Source: Macropodus opercularis
Lineage: Eukaryota; Chordata; Actinopteri; Anabantiformes; Osphronemidae
Direction of reading: 5' to 3'
Length of the DNA: 64,000 nt
NCBI GenBank assembly: GCA_030770545.1
Contig: CM061109.1
Location: 6,076,001-6,140,000, forward strand
The notes under the pieces are model-generated. The model was not told the origin of the DNA, did not search any database, and was given only the letters and a program-made list of their open reading frames with translations. Of the stretch, positions 35,020 through 49,186 are shown piece after piece. Every line of letters begins with the position of its first letter. The stretch's first letter is position 1. A program made the translations under genes and the position numbers.

Positions 35020-35700
35020 TCCTTCCACAGAACTCTGGTAGATAATTAATAAGCATGTAAACGTTCAAAATTCAATCCTTAGTTTATGTATTAAATGAAC
35101 TGTATATCTTTTTTGCCTTTATTTCATAACTTATGTCTGAATGTGTTACAAGTTAGCAACGTGCTCTGGTTTGTACTTGGGGCTATGGTAGAAACATTAT
35201 CTGTAGTCCCAACAGCTGTGCAGCATGCAAGCAAGTGTTGCACACAGCTTGGTAACGCAGAGACAAAAGAAGATGTTCAGTCAAAAAAAAGGGTAAAATG
35301 TCAACAAAACCCACTCCCTGTTAAAGCTGCTGTCAGGATGTGAGCGCCATCATTTATACTGATGAGGTGAAAACGTATTATGGACGTGTGTGCCACATTA
35401 TTACAGTGTTTTTTGTGCAGTAGACAAGACGGAAAAACATGCTCAGACAGATGAAGATATTTTAAGCACCTATCGATACTGATTGTTGCTGATACTTACT
35501 ACTTACTTACTTACAGCTTATTAATCTGTAAAGATGTGGTATCTATCTGTTGTTAATAAGTTTTTGTTTTTCCCCTCAATTCCAGGTGACACACAAGCAG
35601 ACTCCTGCGGTGGCAGTTGAGAGTGAGATGCCCCCTGCTTCCAGTAAGATGTTAATAATCAGGTAAAGAAGTAGGGCCATCACTGTGGTCACAAATCATG
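35020..35700 (+). repeat. Left-side partner of the inverted block
   Basis: Matches the reverse complement of 51260-51830 and of 15250-18250. A third direct copy is at 57727-58359. The block carries a plausible splice acceptor (tccttccacag at 35031) and a second one before 35586, also present in inverted form, so it may derive from exons of an old gene. Confidence 0.8.
35586..35663 (+). other. Possible exon remnant, copy B
   Basis: A pyrimidine-rich ttttcccctcaattccag precedes 35586, and the following frame reads VTHKQTPAVAVESEMPPAS up to a CA/GTAAGA donor-like site near 35644. The same segment exists inverted at 15255-15360 and direct at 58291. No family was recognised. Confidence 0.25.
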
Positions 35701-36189
35701 GTTGTTGCTCTGTACTGTGTGTAGTTTCAATATAATAATAATAGGAAGCTGAACACACTACTTATAGTGGCAGCACTTCAAAACGTGATCAGTTTTCATT
35801 GCAGTATCTTTGCGTCTCCACAACGTTTTAGTTTTTTTTCCGCAAAAAGCTCTGAATTGTTATCTGAAAAACAGCGTTTTTGTCTTACAACTATCTGCCG
35901 TTCACTGCAAAGTTATAATGGCCGTGTCTTGTGTTTGATGTTGAAAGGCTTTAAAGACAGCAGGCATCTCCCAAAATATCTACACACACACTGTATCACG
36001 TCTGCTGTGATATAAATATCTCCACATATTTCTGTGGCCGCGATGTAATTAATATATGATACTTTGCACTTTTAAAAATGTGCATATAACTATTCTGTTG
36101 TCACAATTTCTGCCGGTAAGTGAACTTCACTATAATGTTTGTCTCTTGTAGAGAATTTCTGTATGAAGCCTTCTCTATGGTAAATAATC
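35701..36189 (+). other. Unrecognised spacer, copy B
   Basis: Nothing recognised. Together with 36190-37688 it forms a ~2 kb stretch missing from the inverted copy of this region, so it may be an old insertion, but its ends show no convincing terminal repeat. Confidence 0.5.
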
Positions 36190-37944
36190 CAACAGTGTTG
36201 TTTAGATACAGTGAGTGAAAACAGGGAACGTTTGATCACATCGCTTCCCACAGCAGGTGTATTCATATGTTAATGTTCACTCCTCACCTTGGCTTCAGCC
36301 GCCAAGCGTTGAAAGGCTGCTGAGAAGCCACCACGTTTTACAGGAGCCTTCCTGGTTTGTAAACTGCAGCATCGTCAGAAAAACGCACAGTTAAAGCTCC
36401 TCATTCAAGCTGCACCGTCATTGTTACCATTGTATCAATTGTTCACCCAAATTATAGCGAAGGCTGACTGGCGGCTCAATGACTGATCGCCTTATTCTGA
36501 CTGTGATGACTTTGCGCTTCCTCCAGTAAAAATCAACAATAAATAATGAAGGGTCTAAAGGTTTTCAGCTGAACTTTCAGTCCTTTGCTGCTGCAGCCAA
36601 GGTGAGAATTCTCGTTTCCATCTGACTGCAACGATCTTAACGTGGGGGAGGGGACGTCTTTGCCTTTAGCTGGATGTCGGTGGAGATTCTCAGTCATCCA
36701 GCTGAGGTTGTCTGAAAGTTGATTCATACATGTGTGTTTTTTACACGTATTTAAAGTGGATGGTTGTGTGGAGTTTATTTATTTAAGGTGTCTGTATGTA
36801 ACCAACAAACTGAATGAATGACGACATTAACATCGATAAATTCGTCCCCAGATCCTGAGCTAAACAACAGTGCGTATTTCTTGTCTAGTGTGTCCCAACA
36901 CCGTGTTTTGTCAAAGAGTGAATCGTCTGAAGCGTCTTTTAATTCATACATTTTGTGTATTGGTCTCCGCTGGACTCATCACGTCCTGTCAGCTTGTGGG
37001 CGCTGGTGGCAGCAGCTCACTTCAGTTCACAAAGCGCAGAAGACAAGGTAAACAAAACAGTTATGTCAAGCATTATATCTTTCAAGTTCGCGTCCATATG
37101 TCTGTTATGAGTTGATTAAAAGGAGATTTTAGAAATTAAAATCAGGCAGAAACTCGGGTCGCCAAAACGGGAACCGCTGAACTACACAAGACACCGCCAG
37201 GGTGGCTTCACAGGTGTTCTTGTCTGAATGGATGTAGCCGCCATTGAATGAGATTTTCTTGTATAAATTTCCATTTTAGTGAACCTTACTCTTTTATTGA
37301 GTTGGGAGTTTATATTATAACGTCTGAGAACTATATAAATAAAGAATTCACAGAAATCCTCGGTACAGTACTGTGTGGTTGTAGGACTAGCCATGACCGG
37401 CTATAAGTGTCAGCCCATCGCCACCTACAGGTCATTTAGACGTAACACACGCTGTGCCTCGGCAAAAATGCAGTGGAAACGTGGCAGAAATGACAAACCA
37501 ACGCGGTGGAATACGACACTTTTAACAGCTACCACTGTATTTCGTACAGATTTGAGTCAGGGTTTTGTGTGGAACTGTGTTTAATTTGTGGTTGAAGCCA
37601 TGGTTAACCTGATGAACATGTTGGTTCTCTTTCGCTCATGGGGCCCTTGCAGGGAGTGAACTGTAGCTCATACGTTTAGGATACTACTTTGTGCCCTGGA
37701 TTTCATTTTTACATCATTGGTGTAACACCTGTTGTTATCAAACCTTAAGTTCTTCTTATTATAATTGTGCATTTCTTCATCTGTTGTACATTCAAAGTAT
37801 TGTTTTAAATGTGATCCATGGCACCAATTGATATGTTGCTGTGATACTTACTGTTATCCCTAGAAAAGGCCACGTCATCTTGTCAGTTTTAATGTAGTTG
37901 CTTTTTCAGGGATCATTTTCATCCAGTAATAGTTTTAAATTCTA
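36190..37944 (+). other. Unrecognised single-unit sequence, copy B
   Basis: This is the counterpart of 1-1756 with about one to two percent differences. The short open frames seen in A persist here, which is expected at this divergence and is not evidence of coding. It is continuous on the left with 35700-36189, which shows nothing recognisable either. Confidence 0.6.
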
Positions 37945-37948
37945 TTAA

Positions 37949-39823
37949 CACTAGAAGTCCCAGAGAGCAGCCATTTGGCTTTTCTACCTATAAAACCCGC
38001 AGGACAGCCGATGGGCTGGAAGTCTTTAGGCTAATATCCTTAATCAGCTGTGAACAGTTGCTTTTGTTATGTAAACAATGTGGGGCCATGCTGAACCACT
38101 TCAAGGAAACTTGTGTTTCACTTCATCTTAGGGAGAAATCAACACATGTTTTTTTCCTTTGTTGCTGAGATTTATTGATAAAGATAGTACAAAATAAAAA
38201 AAAGAAACCAACCATTTGTACACATATTTACAAATAATATTAAAAAGTGAGTGAGTACATTCCAGCAATCACTCACAATCCTGGCACTGCCATTGTATCT
38301 CCCGTCTGCATTTACCACATGTGTATCTGTAGTAGTGAACACATCGCACAGTGGCATGATTGTTCTTGCCTTGGTGTTTGACCTGACACATGGCTCTTTT
38401 TCCAGGGCTTGGTGTGGAGGGTTGTGTCCGAAGCAATTGTTCTTTTCTTGCCTTCTTCGCACACATATGAGAGTTAGCCAACTCTCTTGCAAGCTCCACC
38501 AGGAAGTCCACCCGTCTTTCCTGCATTCAGGTGCCTGCTTGATACAGCACATGTGCATTCAGTGCTGTCATGTCAATCATGTTATAGAACACGGCAACTG
38601 GCCAGCGCCGTGTCCCTGTGCGGACAGTGTACTCCCGCACCATCTGGTCCATCACATCCACGCCGCACTTTGTGGTGTTGTAAAGAGTGACAGTGTTTGG
38701 CTTCCTTTTGGTGGTATTATCAGTCTGAATCACGCTGTGCATGCTGCTAAGAATGTAGACGGTCTTCTTCCGTTTGGGCGCAGCAGCAGTGGTTGAAAAC
38801 ACCTAATAAATAAGATAAATAGTTGTTTTCATAGCACTTTTACACACAATGACAAACTTGGCGGTGGTGATTCTAAAAATTAGAAACACTTAAACATAGA
38901 ACCACAAAAGACGTGCAACATACCTGAGTGGTGAATTCATTGCGATCTGTGTGTCTAGCGGATTGAGGGATTTCCCGGCGAATCTTGTTGACTGTGCCGA
39001 GGATGGTGGTTTTCCGGCTAAGAAGTTTATGCGCAAGTGACAGCGATGTGAAGAAAATTGTCCGTGGTAACCACTGGGACGACTAGGGTCCTTGCCAAGA
39101 TATGGGAGGACGTTACAAATGTACTTGGATTTTAGGTCGCAAGCCACCCAAAACTTGATCCCAGGTTTGGTCAGGTTTTGTTGCAATATACTGCAAGTTC
39201 ATCAACGGTGATATGTAGACCAGGGTTGTTGGATGTGATGCAATTGGTGACAAATGCTCCCCACACACTGGAAATGGCAGCAAACTTATCAGTCTTTGTT
39301 CGATCACCCTGGGTGGACCTGTCATCAAAGCGTAGGTGTCGCATGATGTCTTGGAAGCGGTTTTGCGGCATTGTTCCAATGATATTTGGGTTTCCCAGGT
39401 TTGCTAACCAGCAGTCACGTAGTGATGGAACCTTGGTAAGCCCCCGCAAGATGACAATTGCAATAAATGCCATTAGTTCAGGGAGGGCCATGAACCAATG
39501 AACATGCTCCGTTTCCTGTGCATGTTGAATAGTCCATTCTTGAATACTATGAAGCATGTCAAGAGTGATGAAACACAGGAAGCTCTGAAGGCGACTCAAG
39601 ATACTTTTCCTTAGCCGGTCAATCAAGTTCTCTGCTTTTAGCAGCCCTCCCTCCCCCACACATACAAACAAGCCACCAGCAACCATTCACACACACACCC
39701 CCAACCCCCCTGCAGATTGCTCAGGTAATGACCATATTTACACATGAATTGATGCTAATGGTAGCCAAAAGACTAGCCACTTAGCATCCACTTGGCTAAA
39801 GGAGGGTTACAAATCTCTGGGAC
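37949..39823 (-). mobile_element. piggyBac-family DNA transposon, defective (copy B)
   Basis: This is the counterpart of 1761-3641. TTAA lies at 37945-37948 and the truncated right inverted repeat ends at 39823. It carries the same worn right end as copy A, so the element was already damaged before the 20 kb unit duplicated. Confidence 0.88.
38269..39686 (-). pseudogene. piggyBac transposase pseudogene, copy B
   Basis: It has the same three-block structure, the same in-frame stop before the cysteine-rich tail and the same frame breaks as copy A. It differs by a 15-base (5-codon) absence near 38780 in the ATG-proximal part of the C-terminal block and by an added 'ccctcc'-like stretch near 39650. 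Shared lesions show that inactivation predates duplication. Confidence 0.9.
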
Positions 39824-40012
39824 TTTTCCTCTACACTGTTGCTATTAAAATGTACAATTTATTGATTGGCTACAATTAAAAGCTTGTTCTATGTGGGATT
39901 TGTTGGGTCTAGTTGTGTAAGGTCTCAAATCTTACTTGTAAAGTGCCTTGAGATAACTGATGTAGTGGATTGGTGCTATATAAATAAAGTTGATTTGAAT
40001 TGAATTGAAAAT
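39824..40012 (+). mobile_element. L2-like LINE 3' stub, copy B
   Basis: This is the counterpart of 3642-3835, with the same junction to the piggyBac right end. Confidence 0.85.
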
Positions 40013-40850
40013 TTAATCTATTTTTATTTCACTTTTTATCCTTTATCCTTTCCTCTACATGATCCTGGATGAGAATCCTCTGTGTCCCGATCAGTCCTGC
40101 GCCTGGACTGTTACTGCAGCTTTAACCTGAGAGCAGATAGCTGAGAAAAGATAGATAACAAAAACACCACATTCAGTCTGGAACAGCTGAACCTGTCACC
40201 AATAACAACCAGCTCCTCCTTTGCTTGGGTTTAAGATTGAGCTAAGATGGTAAATTATTATTATTACATTATATAACAACAACATCAACGAAAAACATCA
40301 GACATTTCTCATGGTCAGTCTGTCAAACCTTGTTTCAGTCAGTCAGTCGGGTCTTTATGTCATGAGCTCAGGTTTTATTGTGTACGTGAGCTGGGAGAGA
40401 GACCTCCTGCTCAGAATGAACTGCAGTTTGGCTACTCGTCCTGCTGAAGGAATCAGCAGTGTCGCTTAGGGGGCCCCCTCCTCCATGATGGTAGACGCTG
40501 GTTCCATGTGTTCACTTAAGTGTAAACTAATGATCTGATTTTCATGGGATCTCTTATCAATTAGTTACTATTAGTCACTAAAGCAAAGCTTCATGCAATG
40601 TTAAACCTGCACACACACACACACACACACACACAGAGTCTGTCACGCACACTTTCATAGCACTACCTTATTTGTGTTTTATTGTAACTTCCTGATCTGA
40701 TATGGTATCTGCCCACTAGACAATATATTTTCCCAGGCATCTCGCAGTCACGGTCACTATTTTCCATTTTTCAATCATTCTATGTAATACTGTTATCTTT
40801 AACACAGTCACTCTGCCACCTCTGTTGTTGCTGATAACCTTGCTGAACAC
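40013..40850 (+). other. Spacer with inverted counterpart and CA microsatellite, copy B
   Basis: This is the counterpart of 3836-4660. The (CA)n tract at 40610-40636 is slightly longer. No gene was seen. Confidence 0.7.
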
Positions 40851-43800
40851 TCAGTAGCTGGGTTTGTTGACAGTTTCAGTGGTTCATATGTTTGCAGATT
40901 TTGTGTTGGAGAGCGGCCCCATATCAGGACAGGGGCATTCCCTGGTAGATCAAAACAGCAACACCAGTTGGATGTTGAAGCAGCCTTGGCAAGTAGTACC
41001 CATAGCCATGGAGTTAAAAGGCAGTGTGCAATTCCTCAAAGGTTGAATCAGGCATGGCAGTTGTTAATGACAGTCAAAGATGCTGTTGATTTGGTTATGT
41101 CACCCATCCACACTGATGAAAGCATAGCTCACCTAGATAGGTCCACACAGATTTAACATTGTTTTCCCAGAAGGGAGATTGATTCCCAAGCATCATTTTG
41201 TCGAGCATTACCCGCAGCTCATTAAAGCATTTGGCCCACTAGTGTTCTTATGGACAATGAGGTTTGAAGCCAAGCACCACTTCTTTAAGAAGAGTCAAGA
41301 ATTCCATTAGAGGTTGTAAATAAGAACATTCAAGAATTTGTATTGCAGAAATGTCCTGGAGAGACAGTTGTTCATTTGACAAATAAGGCTGAATATCAGG
41401 GGACCTGTTACAGCATTGGCATGATGTTGATATATGGCTCCACTGGTGGGTTGCCCGACTTTGCTGAAATACTGCAAATCACCATTGTTCATGACAACTT
41501 GGTGTTTGTAGACAGATTGCAAAGTGCATGGTACTGTGAGCATCTTAGATGCTTCAAGTTGGAGGACACTGGCACAGTCACAACTCACTGACATAAAGCC
41601 ACTGTCTGCCTATTCAACGGAAGGCTGTCGAATGGTTTCTCTGAAACACCACATCTACTTGACAAACTAGGTAAAGAATCAATTCACAATCATCTTGTGA
41701 ATTGTTGTTGTGTGACACGTGCAACCAGAACCTTCTGTCATTACACTGACTCCCATGAATGAGGCTGCGTGTTCCTGTCCTGCGTCAGTGGCTCAGTCTT
41801 TCCAGGATGACAGTTCCTCAGTCACTTCATCTGACACGTTGTTGTTGTTCCACAGGTTGTTCCACAGTCACTTCATCTCATTCAGCCCCCAGAGTATCGA
41901 TCCCACATAATTTTGCGATACCCACTTTTTCATTTGATGTTGAAATCCTCCTTCAAGAAGGAAATAAGGTTTATGAATGTGATGGCTCACTTCTTCAGAA
42001 TCCAAGCTTGAACTCATGACTCATACTTGAGAAACTTGCTAGAGCAATATTCAACTACACTGCTTGTCCCACCGGACTTCAAATACAGGCAGTTACAGAA
42101 GCTTTGATTAAAAAACATCCCTGCCTAAAAGAGCCTGGATCCTCAGTTTCAGGCATGTATGGGTGGCAGCAACGTCTTAAATAAAAGTCGGCTAATTACC
42201 GCTTTAAAATGAGAAGACGTGATGTACCTTGTCCTGAGCTTGACATAAACTCCTTGAAAAGGAAAACTCCTGGTAAAAAAAACCTGCACAAAATTGCAAG
42301 AGGCCAAAAAGAGCAGAAGTGAACTATCTACCTCCACATCCAAGTGGAGAAACAGCTGAGAGTCTGGAAATGGAGAGACATGACCTTCTTAATGAGGTTA
42401 AGAAGAAGAACAACACAAAGGTGATTCAAGAGAAAATGTCAAAGACATTCTCTTATAGAAGGTTCGAAGTCGTAAGTGGAAGTCCAGCTGCTGATGACTT
42501 CAAAGAGAGGTGGTCTGCTTTGTTTTGTGAAAGTGGGGTAGGTGAATCTTTAAAATTATAAAAATATTATGTGCTTTTCTGAGAACTAACATTATTTGAT
42601 ATTACAGTACAGTATATACAGTAAAGCACATTCCTGTTAAAGTCAGTTAAGTTAAAGCCAAATTAATAATCTTTATTTGGAGTTGATGATTGTAAATAGT
42701 TTATATCCATGTCATAAATTGTACTTTAGCTCTCGACCATTAGCCCATTTTCTAAAGTTGTACATTCTGTTTTTTCAGGAGAATAACCACAATATCTCTG
42801 GAGCAGACCTTCATGTACAACCTAGATAAGTATACACCAAAACTTACTGCCCTGATGAAAGCCAAGGGAGGTGTTTTGGGACCAAGTTGAGGCCCTTCTT
42901 GGACAGGCTGAGTGGGGTATGTCCTGAATGTGGTAGCTTCTGTCTGTCTCTATATATTCCATTTTTCTATTTGCTTGAATTGCTGCTCTGTTCGATTTTG
43001 AATTTTCTTCTGTATGAGTAATGATCCACTGTGGTTCTTTCAACAGATGCAAAGCAGTCAGATGAGACGTGACGCTGTTATCCGCAGCCTTATATTATAT
43101 CTTGGTGAGAAAGAAGAGGAGCTTTTTGAAGATTGCACGGTAATGCATGAAAATGTTCCTGTTCTTTTCCCCTCATTCGTTTGGATCGTCTGCCAGGGTC
43201 CAGTCCTGCTCCGGTCCGTGATCAACACAACTGTAGTAGAAAAAGTTCATGCATATAAAGATATTTGTAGCGGAATATATATATTTAGCACATATGCATT
43301 TAGTTCAGGCTAAAGGGTTTAGAAAAGAGTAGAACAGGTAGAACAGGTCCTGTCTAGGCTGTGCAGGCTTGCTGGCCTTGGGTCCGAAGACAATCTGGCT
43401 TTTAGACAAAACAGTCTGAGCTGTTGAACAAAGGAATTTGGACAAACAATTCTTGGTATGAAATCTTCACATTTTGACGCATGTTCAGGGTTTAAAACCA
43501 CCTCTCTAGAAGGAGACGGGGGATATGTGAGCTGTGCTGGGCTGGGAGACACAGCCAGCGTCTCCCAGCCTGGGCTCCGTCCTTCCCCACACGCGTCTGT
43601 GAGCATCTCCCGCAGGAGAGAGAGGTGACTTTGTTTTCCTGTCTGCATATTTTCTCATCTCACCACTGAAAATAAATTCATGTTTGATTATTTGAACCTA
43701 ATGCTGCCTCGGCTTGAATTCCTCTGAGTTGGGACATCTCTGACCACTACACAAGCAGGAGCAAGTAACCAAATCATCCGGTCCCTGAAACAAAACGAGC

Positions 43801-44533
43801 CACATTGTTTACTCGAAATGAGGACGATCCTCCTCATTTCTTCCTTACTGATATTTACTGGTATTTACTGGTATTTACCACTGCTTCAGATTCAACCATT
43901 TGCACACACAAACACTCACAATCAGGTTGGGTTGACACACCGGGGGGCATCTTGGAGATTCAATGTCTGGCCCAATGACACTTTCATTGTAATCTGGATT
44001 TATCAAGTCGTAGATTTTCCTAGGCTACATTAAACTGGCAAGAGGCACAGTCTGTAGCTGAGAGCAACATTAAATCCACATTTTTGCAAGGGCTACAGTT
44101 TGTGTTGTGGATCTAGCTTGTCCCATGATTTAAGACTGATTCACTGGTAATGTACAGGTGTTTTCCTTGTTCATTATGCATTATCAACTAAGTTACTTAG
44201 CAATATAAGACTTAATTTGTGGTATTTTGTATGCAGGAGGACAGACGCAGCGATGCCTCTCACCACATCCTTAGGATCCTGGTCGTCCATAGAGGAGATG
44301 GAGAGGATCCAGTGGACGTATCAATAATTCTGGAAGGCAAGGAGATGCTTACAGGATGCAGCAGCACTGCTACAGCTTGTTCACTACTTATGGGGCTAAT
44401 TTATACCCTCAACCTTGCCTACCCCCCTGTACTGCGTTATACCTTTGTGGTGTTTCAGAAACTTTTTCTGGAACTGGACATGATTAAACTTTCTCCAAAA
44501 CTACAAGCTCTTAAGCTTAAGCTGTTAACTTAA
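40850..44533 (+). pseudogene. SAMD3-like teleost multi-copy family pseudogene, copy B
   Basis: This is the counterpart of 4660-8357 with the same exon order, the same splice sites and the same main stops. Small differences include loss of about 14 bases near 41909. Because A and B share the lesions, the gene was dead before duplication. The final exon (44237-44533) is still open over about 99 codons in both copies, as in A. Confidence 0.82.
43232..43751 (+). mobile_element. Probable solo LTR in the pseudogene intron, copy B
   Basis: This is the counterpart of 7055-7574, also 520 bp with the same ends and flanks, so the insertion predates the unit duplication. Confidence 0.6.
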
Positions 44534-45959
44534 ATGACAGTACTGAACTGTTCAACAGTACTGTCAACGTTTGTCTTTTAGGTGAATTTTAGTTTCTGTG
44601 ATTGATGTTTGTGGCCATGCTAACATTTTATCTGTAACTGTTAATGCTTTTAAGGTAAGGCTATTCTAGATCAAAACTTTGAGTAGTGGTGGTAATGTTG
44701 GTGGCTGGATTTAGCTTAACATGAACTTTTATTTTGTACATTTGTGGCATTTCTTTCTGTTTTATTATTTTATTTTGACATGCAAAATTAGCCTTAGCCT
44801 CTGTTATTTTGCATCACAGAACAGTAAAACACTCAGGGTAGATTTAAGTTATTCTTCATTTTAGAATAAAGCAAATTAAAACTTGCTTTGGTGACTGAGA
44901 TGGCAAAGGGCTACTGAAAATCTTTGTATCTGTGTCTTGAAATGAACCGTGTTTAGAAAATACAATGTTTAATTATATTCTATTTTGTGATTTGTGATCA
45001 ATGTTTATGAAAAAATAAAGATTGATTTTGCAATGTAGTACATTTGGTAACATTTACATAACTATAGTGAGTAAAACAACATCATACAAGTAAATAAATT
45101 TAACAGTCAATTAAAAAACAATATAATAAAATGTACTCAACTATTAGAACAAGATTTACTTAATATTTTCTTGCTCATGAGGAGCCAGTGGAAAAAAATA
45201 AGTGATTTTAATAAAAGTAAATCATTACTTAAGTAAAATTAGGTAATATTTAATTTGCCTTTTCAATTGTGTTAAGATTAGTAGCAAGTACATTTAACTT
45301 CATTCTGGCAGGTAAGCTGTACTTAATATTTTGGCAGTAAAATGTACTTACAAAGCATAAGCGCACATTGTTACGAGGATTTAATCAAGTAAATCCTACA
45401 AATTAGTAAATTTTATTTTAGTGTATAATCTGACAATGCTGTCTCTTCAAACAGTTCCAGTGGCACAAGACCAGGTTGTATGGCCAACGTTCTCACAAGT
45501 TTTTAACTATACAAGGACCCCCTGCTAACTGCCATTCAATATTCCAGCTAGAAACACGACTGTTTAGATCCACTCATCAGCCTCGCACAAGCTTTTGCCA
45601 AATACACAGCCATAGATGATGAGACGAGACAATTATTGCAAATATTCCCACCATACACGGTATCATATACAATCACATGCATATGGACATTCCCAACATC
45701 AGCAGGACACTTATTCATCCTGTGTGGACTGGTTTTGTGATAATATGCAACCTGCATCACTTCCTCTGAATACTACTCAAGCAGATCCAGTTGAAGCCCC
45801 ACTCAATGATGCAAAGATGGTTGCTCCTCCTTTAATTTTAAAATGGAAGGAGCAAAGAAATGTCAGCTCAAAAGTGAAGAAAATGACACAAAGCCAACAG
45901 GACTAGAAACAGACACGCAGCCGCCACCACATGTTTACATGTAGCAACGTGAACAGTTT
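44534..45959 (+). other. AT-rich spacer, no gene recognised, copy B
   Basis: This is the counterpart of 8358-9960 but without the ~180 bp stretch and with a smaller local loss near 45561. The palindrome of copy A is imperfect here. Confidence 0.55.
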
Positions 45960-46244
45960 ACACTGTTGTCAGATAGAGAACTAGCAGGTCACGTTCACGG
46001 AGCTTTCACCCTTGAGATGCAGAAGAACACGACAGATAGAGCACACACAGGAATGATGATACTCCCCAGTGCCCACAAACCCGCAGTTAGGGAAAGGACC
46101 AAAGAGCAGACAAGAAATATAACTCCAGGATATCCAGATTTATCACTAGGAGATAAGGGACAAAGATGAGCAGACATTACAATGTACAGATCTGAGAGGA
46201 GAGAAACAGATTGTGTATGAGCAGCACTGAGCTATATGGCTCCA

Positions 46245-48345
46245 CTGCTGAGTAAAGCAGCCCAACAGCAGCACAGATATGTGCCGTGGAATTTCATGGA
46301 TATGACAGGACTGGTGAACCGTCTTCCAGCTTTAGCTGATGGAGCTGACTAGGAGAACCGAGAAAGCTCAAGAACCAACTCTTTCTTTCTACTGCACCAT
46401 GATGCGTGATGGCGATCAGAGTCCACGGACTAGGAACATCAAGGATGGATTCAAGTTCCAGGCTCAGCACCACACGTCGCTCTCATCATAGGGTTAAGAG
46501 ATGCAACAGAAAGAATACAACCTACCACACGAGGATTAATGGACCAAGGGAGTAATGATCAAAACTAGGAGTATGTGCAACACCCCAATCTTTCCAAAGA
46601 AAACCAAACATCAATGACTATAAGTTAGATCAACACTCATTAATGCAATAGTACAGGAATAACATCTTACTGTACCAGACCCACACACACTGCTGTCCAA
46701 CATTCCTCCAGGAATGGGCTGGTATACTGTGATCTTCATCATCTAGATATTCAATCCACAACACTGATGTATGTGGTCTATGATGGCATTTTGATCTGCT
46801 CAAAAAGTAAAAAGCAGTGTGAAAGACTCAACTGCAGTATTTAAGGCCTTAGCAGCTGGACGTCATAAGCTCAGTAAAAGCAAGCTGCAGTTCTGTCAGA
46901 AAACAGTAGAGTCGTTGGGACGGCAGCTTAGTGGTGGAAAGAGGCCTATAGCACCGTCTCAGGTAGAAGCTGTTATAAAAGCTCCCAAACCACTAACTCT
47001 GGGACAGAAGTTGTCATTTTTGGGGATGGCTGGTTACAGCAGACCCTGGATATGTGACTATGCTATGACAGCAGCTCCTTTATGAAACATGAAAAGAGCA
47101 GCTGGACAAATAATGGTTCAGCCCCACTTGTGTGGACAGAAGAAGCTAAAGGAGCATTTCAGAAAAAGAGACCTGCAGACTGCTCCAGCTTTAGCCAATC
47201 CTGACTATACGACACCATTTCACCTTTATGTGGCTGAAAGACAAAACTGTGCTGATGCAAGACTCCCCCACAGGGAAACAGCCCATAGCCTGTTACAGCA
47301 CTAAGCTTGATAACACTGAGGAGGGACTGACTCCCTGCTGCCAGAGATTGGCAGCAGCAGCAGCATTTACCCATAAGTAAGCATCAGTTCTAACAGTGGG
47401 ACACCCTGTGACATTGTATGTATCTCACCAACTGCATGCTATGCTAACTAGTCCTTGATTTGTTGTTACACAGGCCAGAAGGACTGGTTATGAAGTGTTA
47501 CTATCAGGACAAGAACAAACTGTGCAGCGGTGCAACACAATAAATCCCACACGACTGCACACAAGAAACACACACGTTCATGCAAGTATGAGAGAATTTG
47601 TACAACCAACCGATTCCATCAGATTCATTTTGTTTGTGGATGAGTCGTGCGTATGAAACAGGAAGGCATGCAGCATGTGGGGCATTTTATAAAGTACAGC
47701 TTAGATCAGCCATGTTCAGCACAACTTGCTGATATTAAGGCCAAACAGACACAATCTATCCAGACAGTGCATATGGCTATGGAGTGTGTCACATATGGAT
47801 TTATCCATGCGGCTGGCTCACCTGTAGTGCATGGAGAAGCTGTGGCACAATTGATTCTCAAGTGCAGCTACCAAAAGAGTTAGAGGGAAAGATTCCTGTT
47901 TGTAGTAGTGCAGGTTTAGTAGATGGATGGAAGCTTGTCCAACAGCTGAACCAGACCACAAAGCAGCAGCTAAGTTTTTGTATGCAGTGTTTCCCAGATT
48001 TGACAATGCCAGATACTATATCATCAGACAAGGGTCCTCACTTTCTGTCAAGTGTGATAAGAGAAATGTTTCATATCCCAGGAGCAGCAGGTGATGGGCC
48101 CTCAGTCGGGGATCCTGGTCACCCTGCTCTTGACAACCTTGATGTACCTCCACGTACACCTGTCTGGGGACAAGACCTGTTGGAGGAGGAGAATGTTTCC
48201 TATCTTTTCCCTCTGTTCTGTTTGTGTTTGTTGTGCTAACCCTCTCAGGTTTAGCAAGATTCTCTCTACGTCCTTTTCTGCTCCTACGTCTGATATTCTT
48301 GAAATAAACAGTGTAAGGGAATTTCCTATTGTGCATCCTCAGTAG
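46245..48345 (+). mobile_element. Eroded class I endogenous retrovirus, gag-pol remnants, copy B
   Basis: This is the counterpart of 10246-12330. The RT thumb patch is at 46819-47085, the connection patch at 47089-47304, the RNase H patch at 47647-47883, the integrase patch at 47784-48120 and the leader-like frame at 48091-48345. Lesions are mostly shared with copy A. Confidence 0.75.
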
Positions 48346-49186
48346 AAATCATTATTGTTACTTTTTTTATTATAGTTAATTTAAATATCATGATTCGTTA
48401 CTTGTGCAGAAGACAACACCTTGTGTTGTTAAAACTACCAGCTAAGAGCAACAGACATTTCCATTTTTGTGCTTTACATGGGAAAACATCAACCAATACA
48501 CCGTGGACACAGAACGACTTTGATTTGTTTTCACATGTATTTTTCAAAATATGTGTAACCCTATGGAAGAAATCTGGGCCATAAGTCTTCAAAAAATTAA
48601 CTCCCAAACGAAAACAAGCTATTTGAACCAAAACTATGAAAAACTGTAGCCAAAGTTTCTCAATTCAAATATGAGTAAATTATTATTAAAATAAACTTTA
48701 TATTTAAAATTGGATGCAAATAAAAGGGCAAATAAAACTTCTGCCTGGCCGCAGTTGTCAGTTTGCATAAAGACTGCAAAACAATTTAACTGGTATCAAC
48801 TTGGCTGCTACTGAATCTACAGAACTGGCCTCTATAGGGTTCAATGCTCCTCCCTAGCGCTCAGCGCCATCTACTGGCCCATGTAGCTGATTGCTCTAAC
48901 AAGCACATCATTTACAATCCTCAAAACCTTGAGGAAATACACACACACACACACACACAAAGTGTGACTTATTTTCACTTTTCTCTCCTGAATTGCACCA
49001 TAAACCTCTCATAATTACTTTTACCTACTTTTATTGCATTACCTCTATTTACACATAGTTACATTTAAATGCGAGTTTCAGACAGAAAGTCAGTGTCTGG
49101 CAGAACTACAAAAAATCCCAAACATCTAAAACATGCAGAGAAACTCCACATCTGCTGTTTTTGTAGCTTTATACGTCAAAAATATA

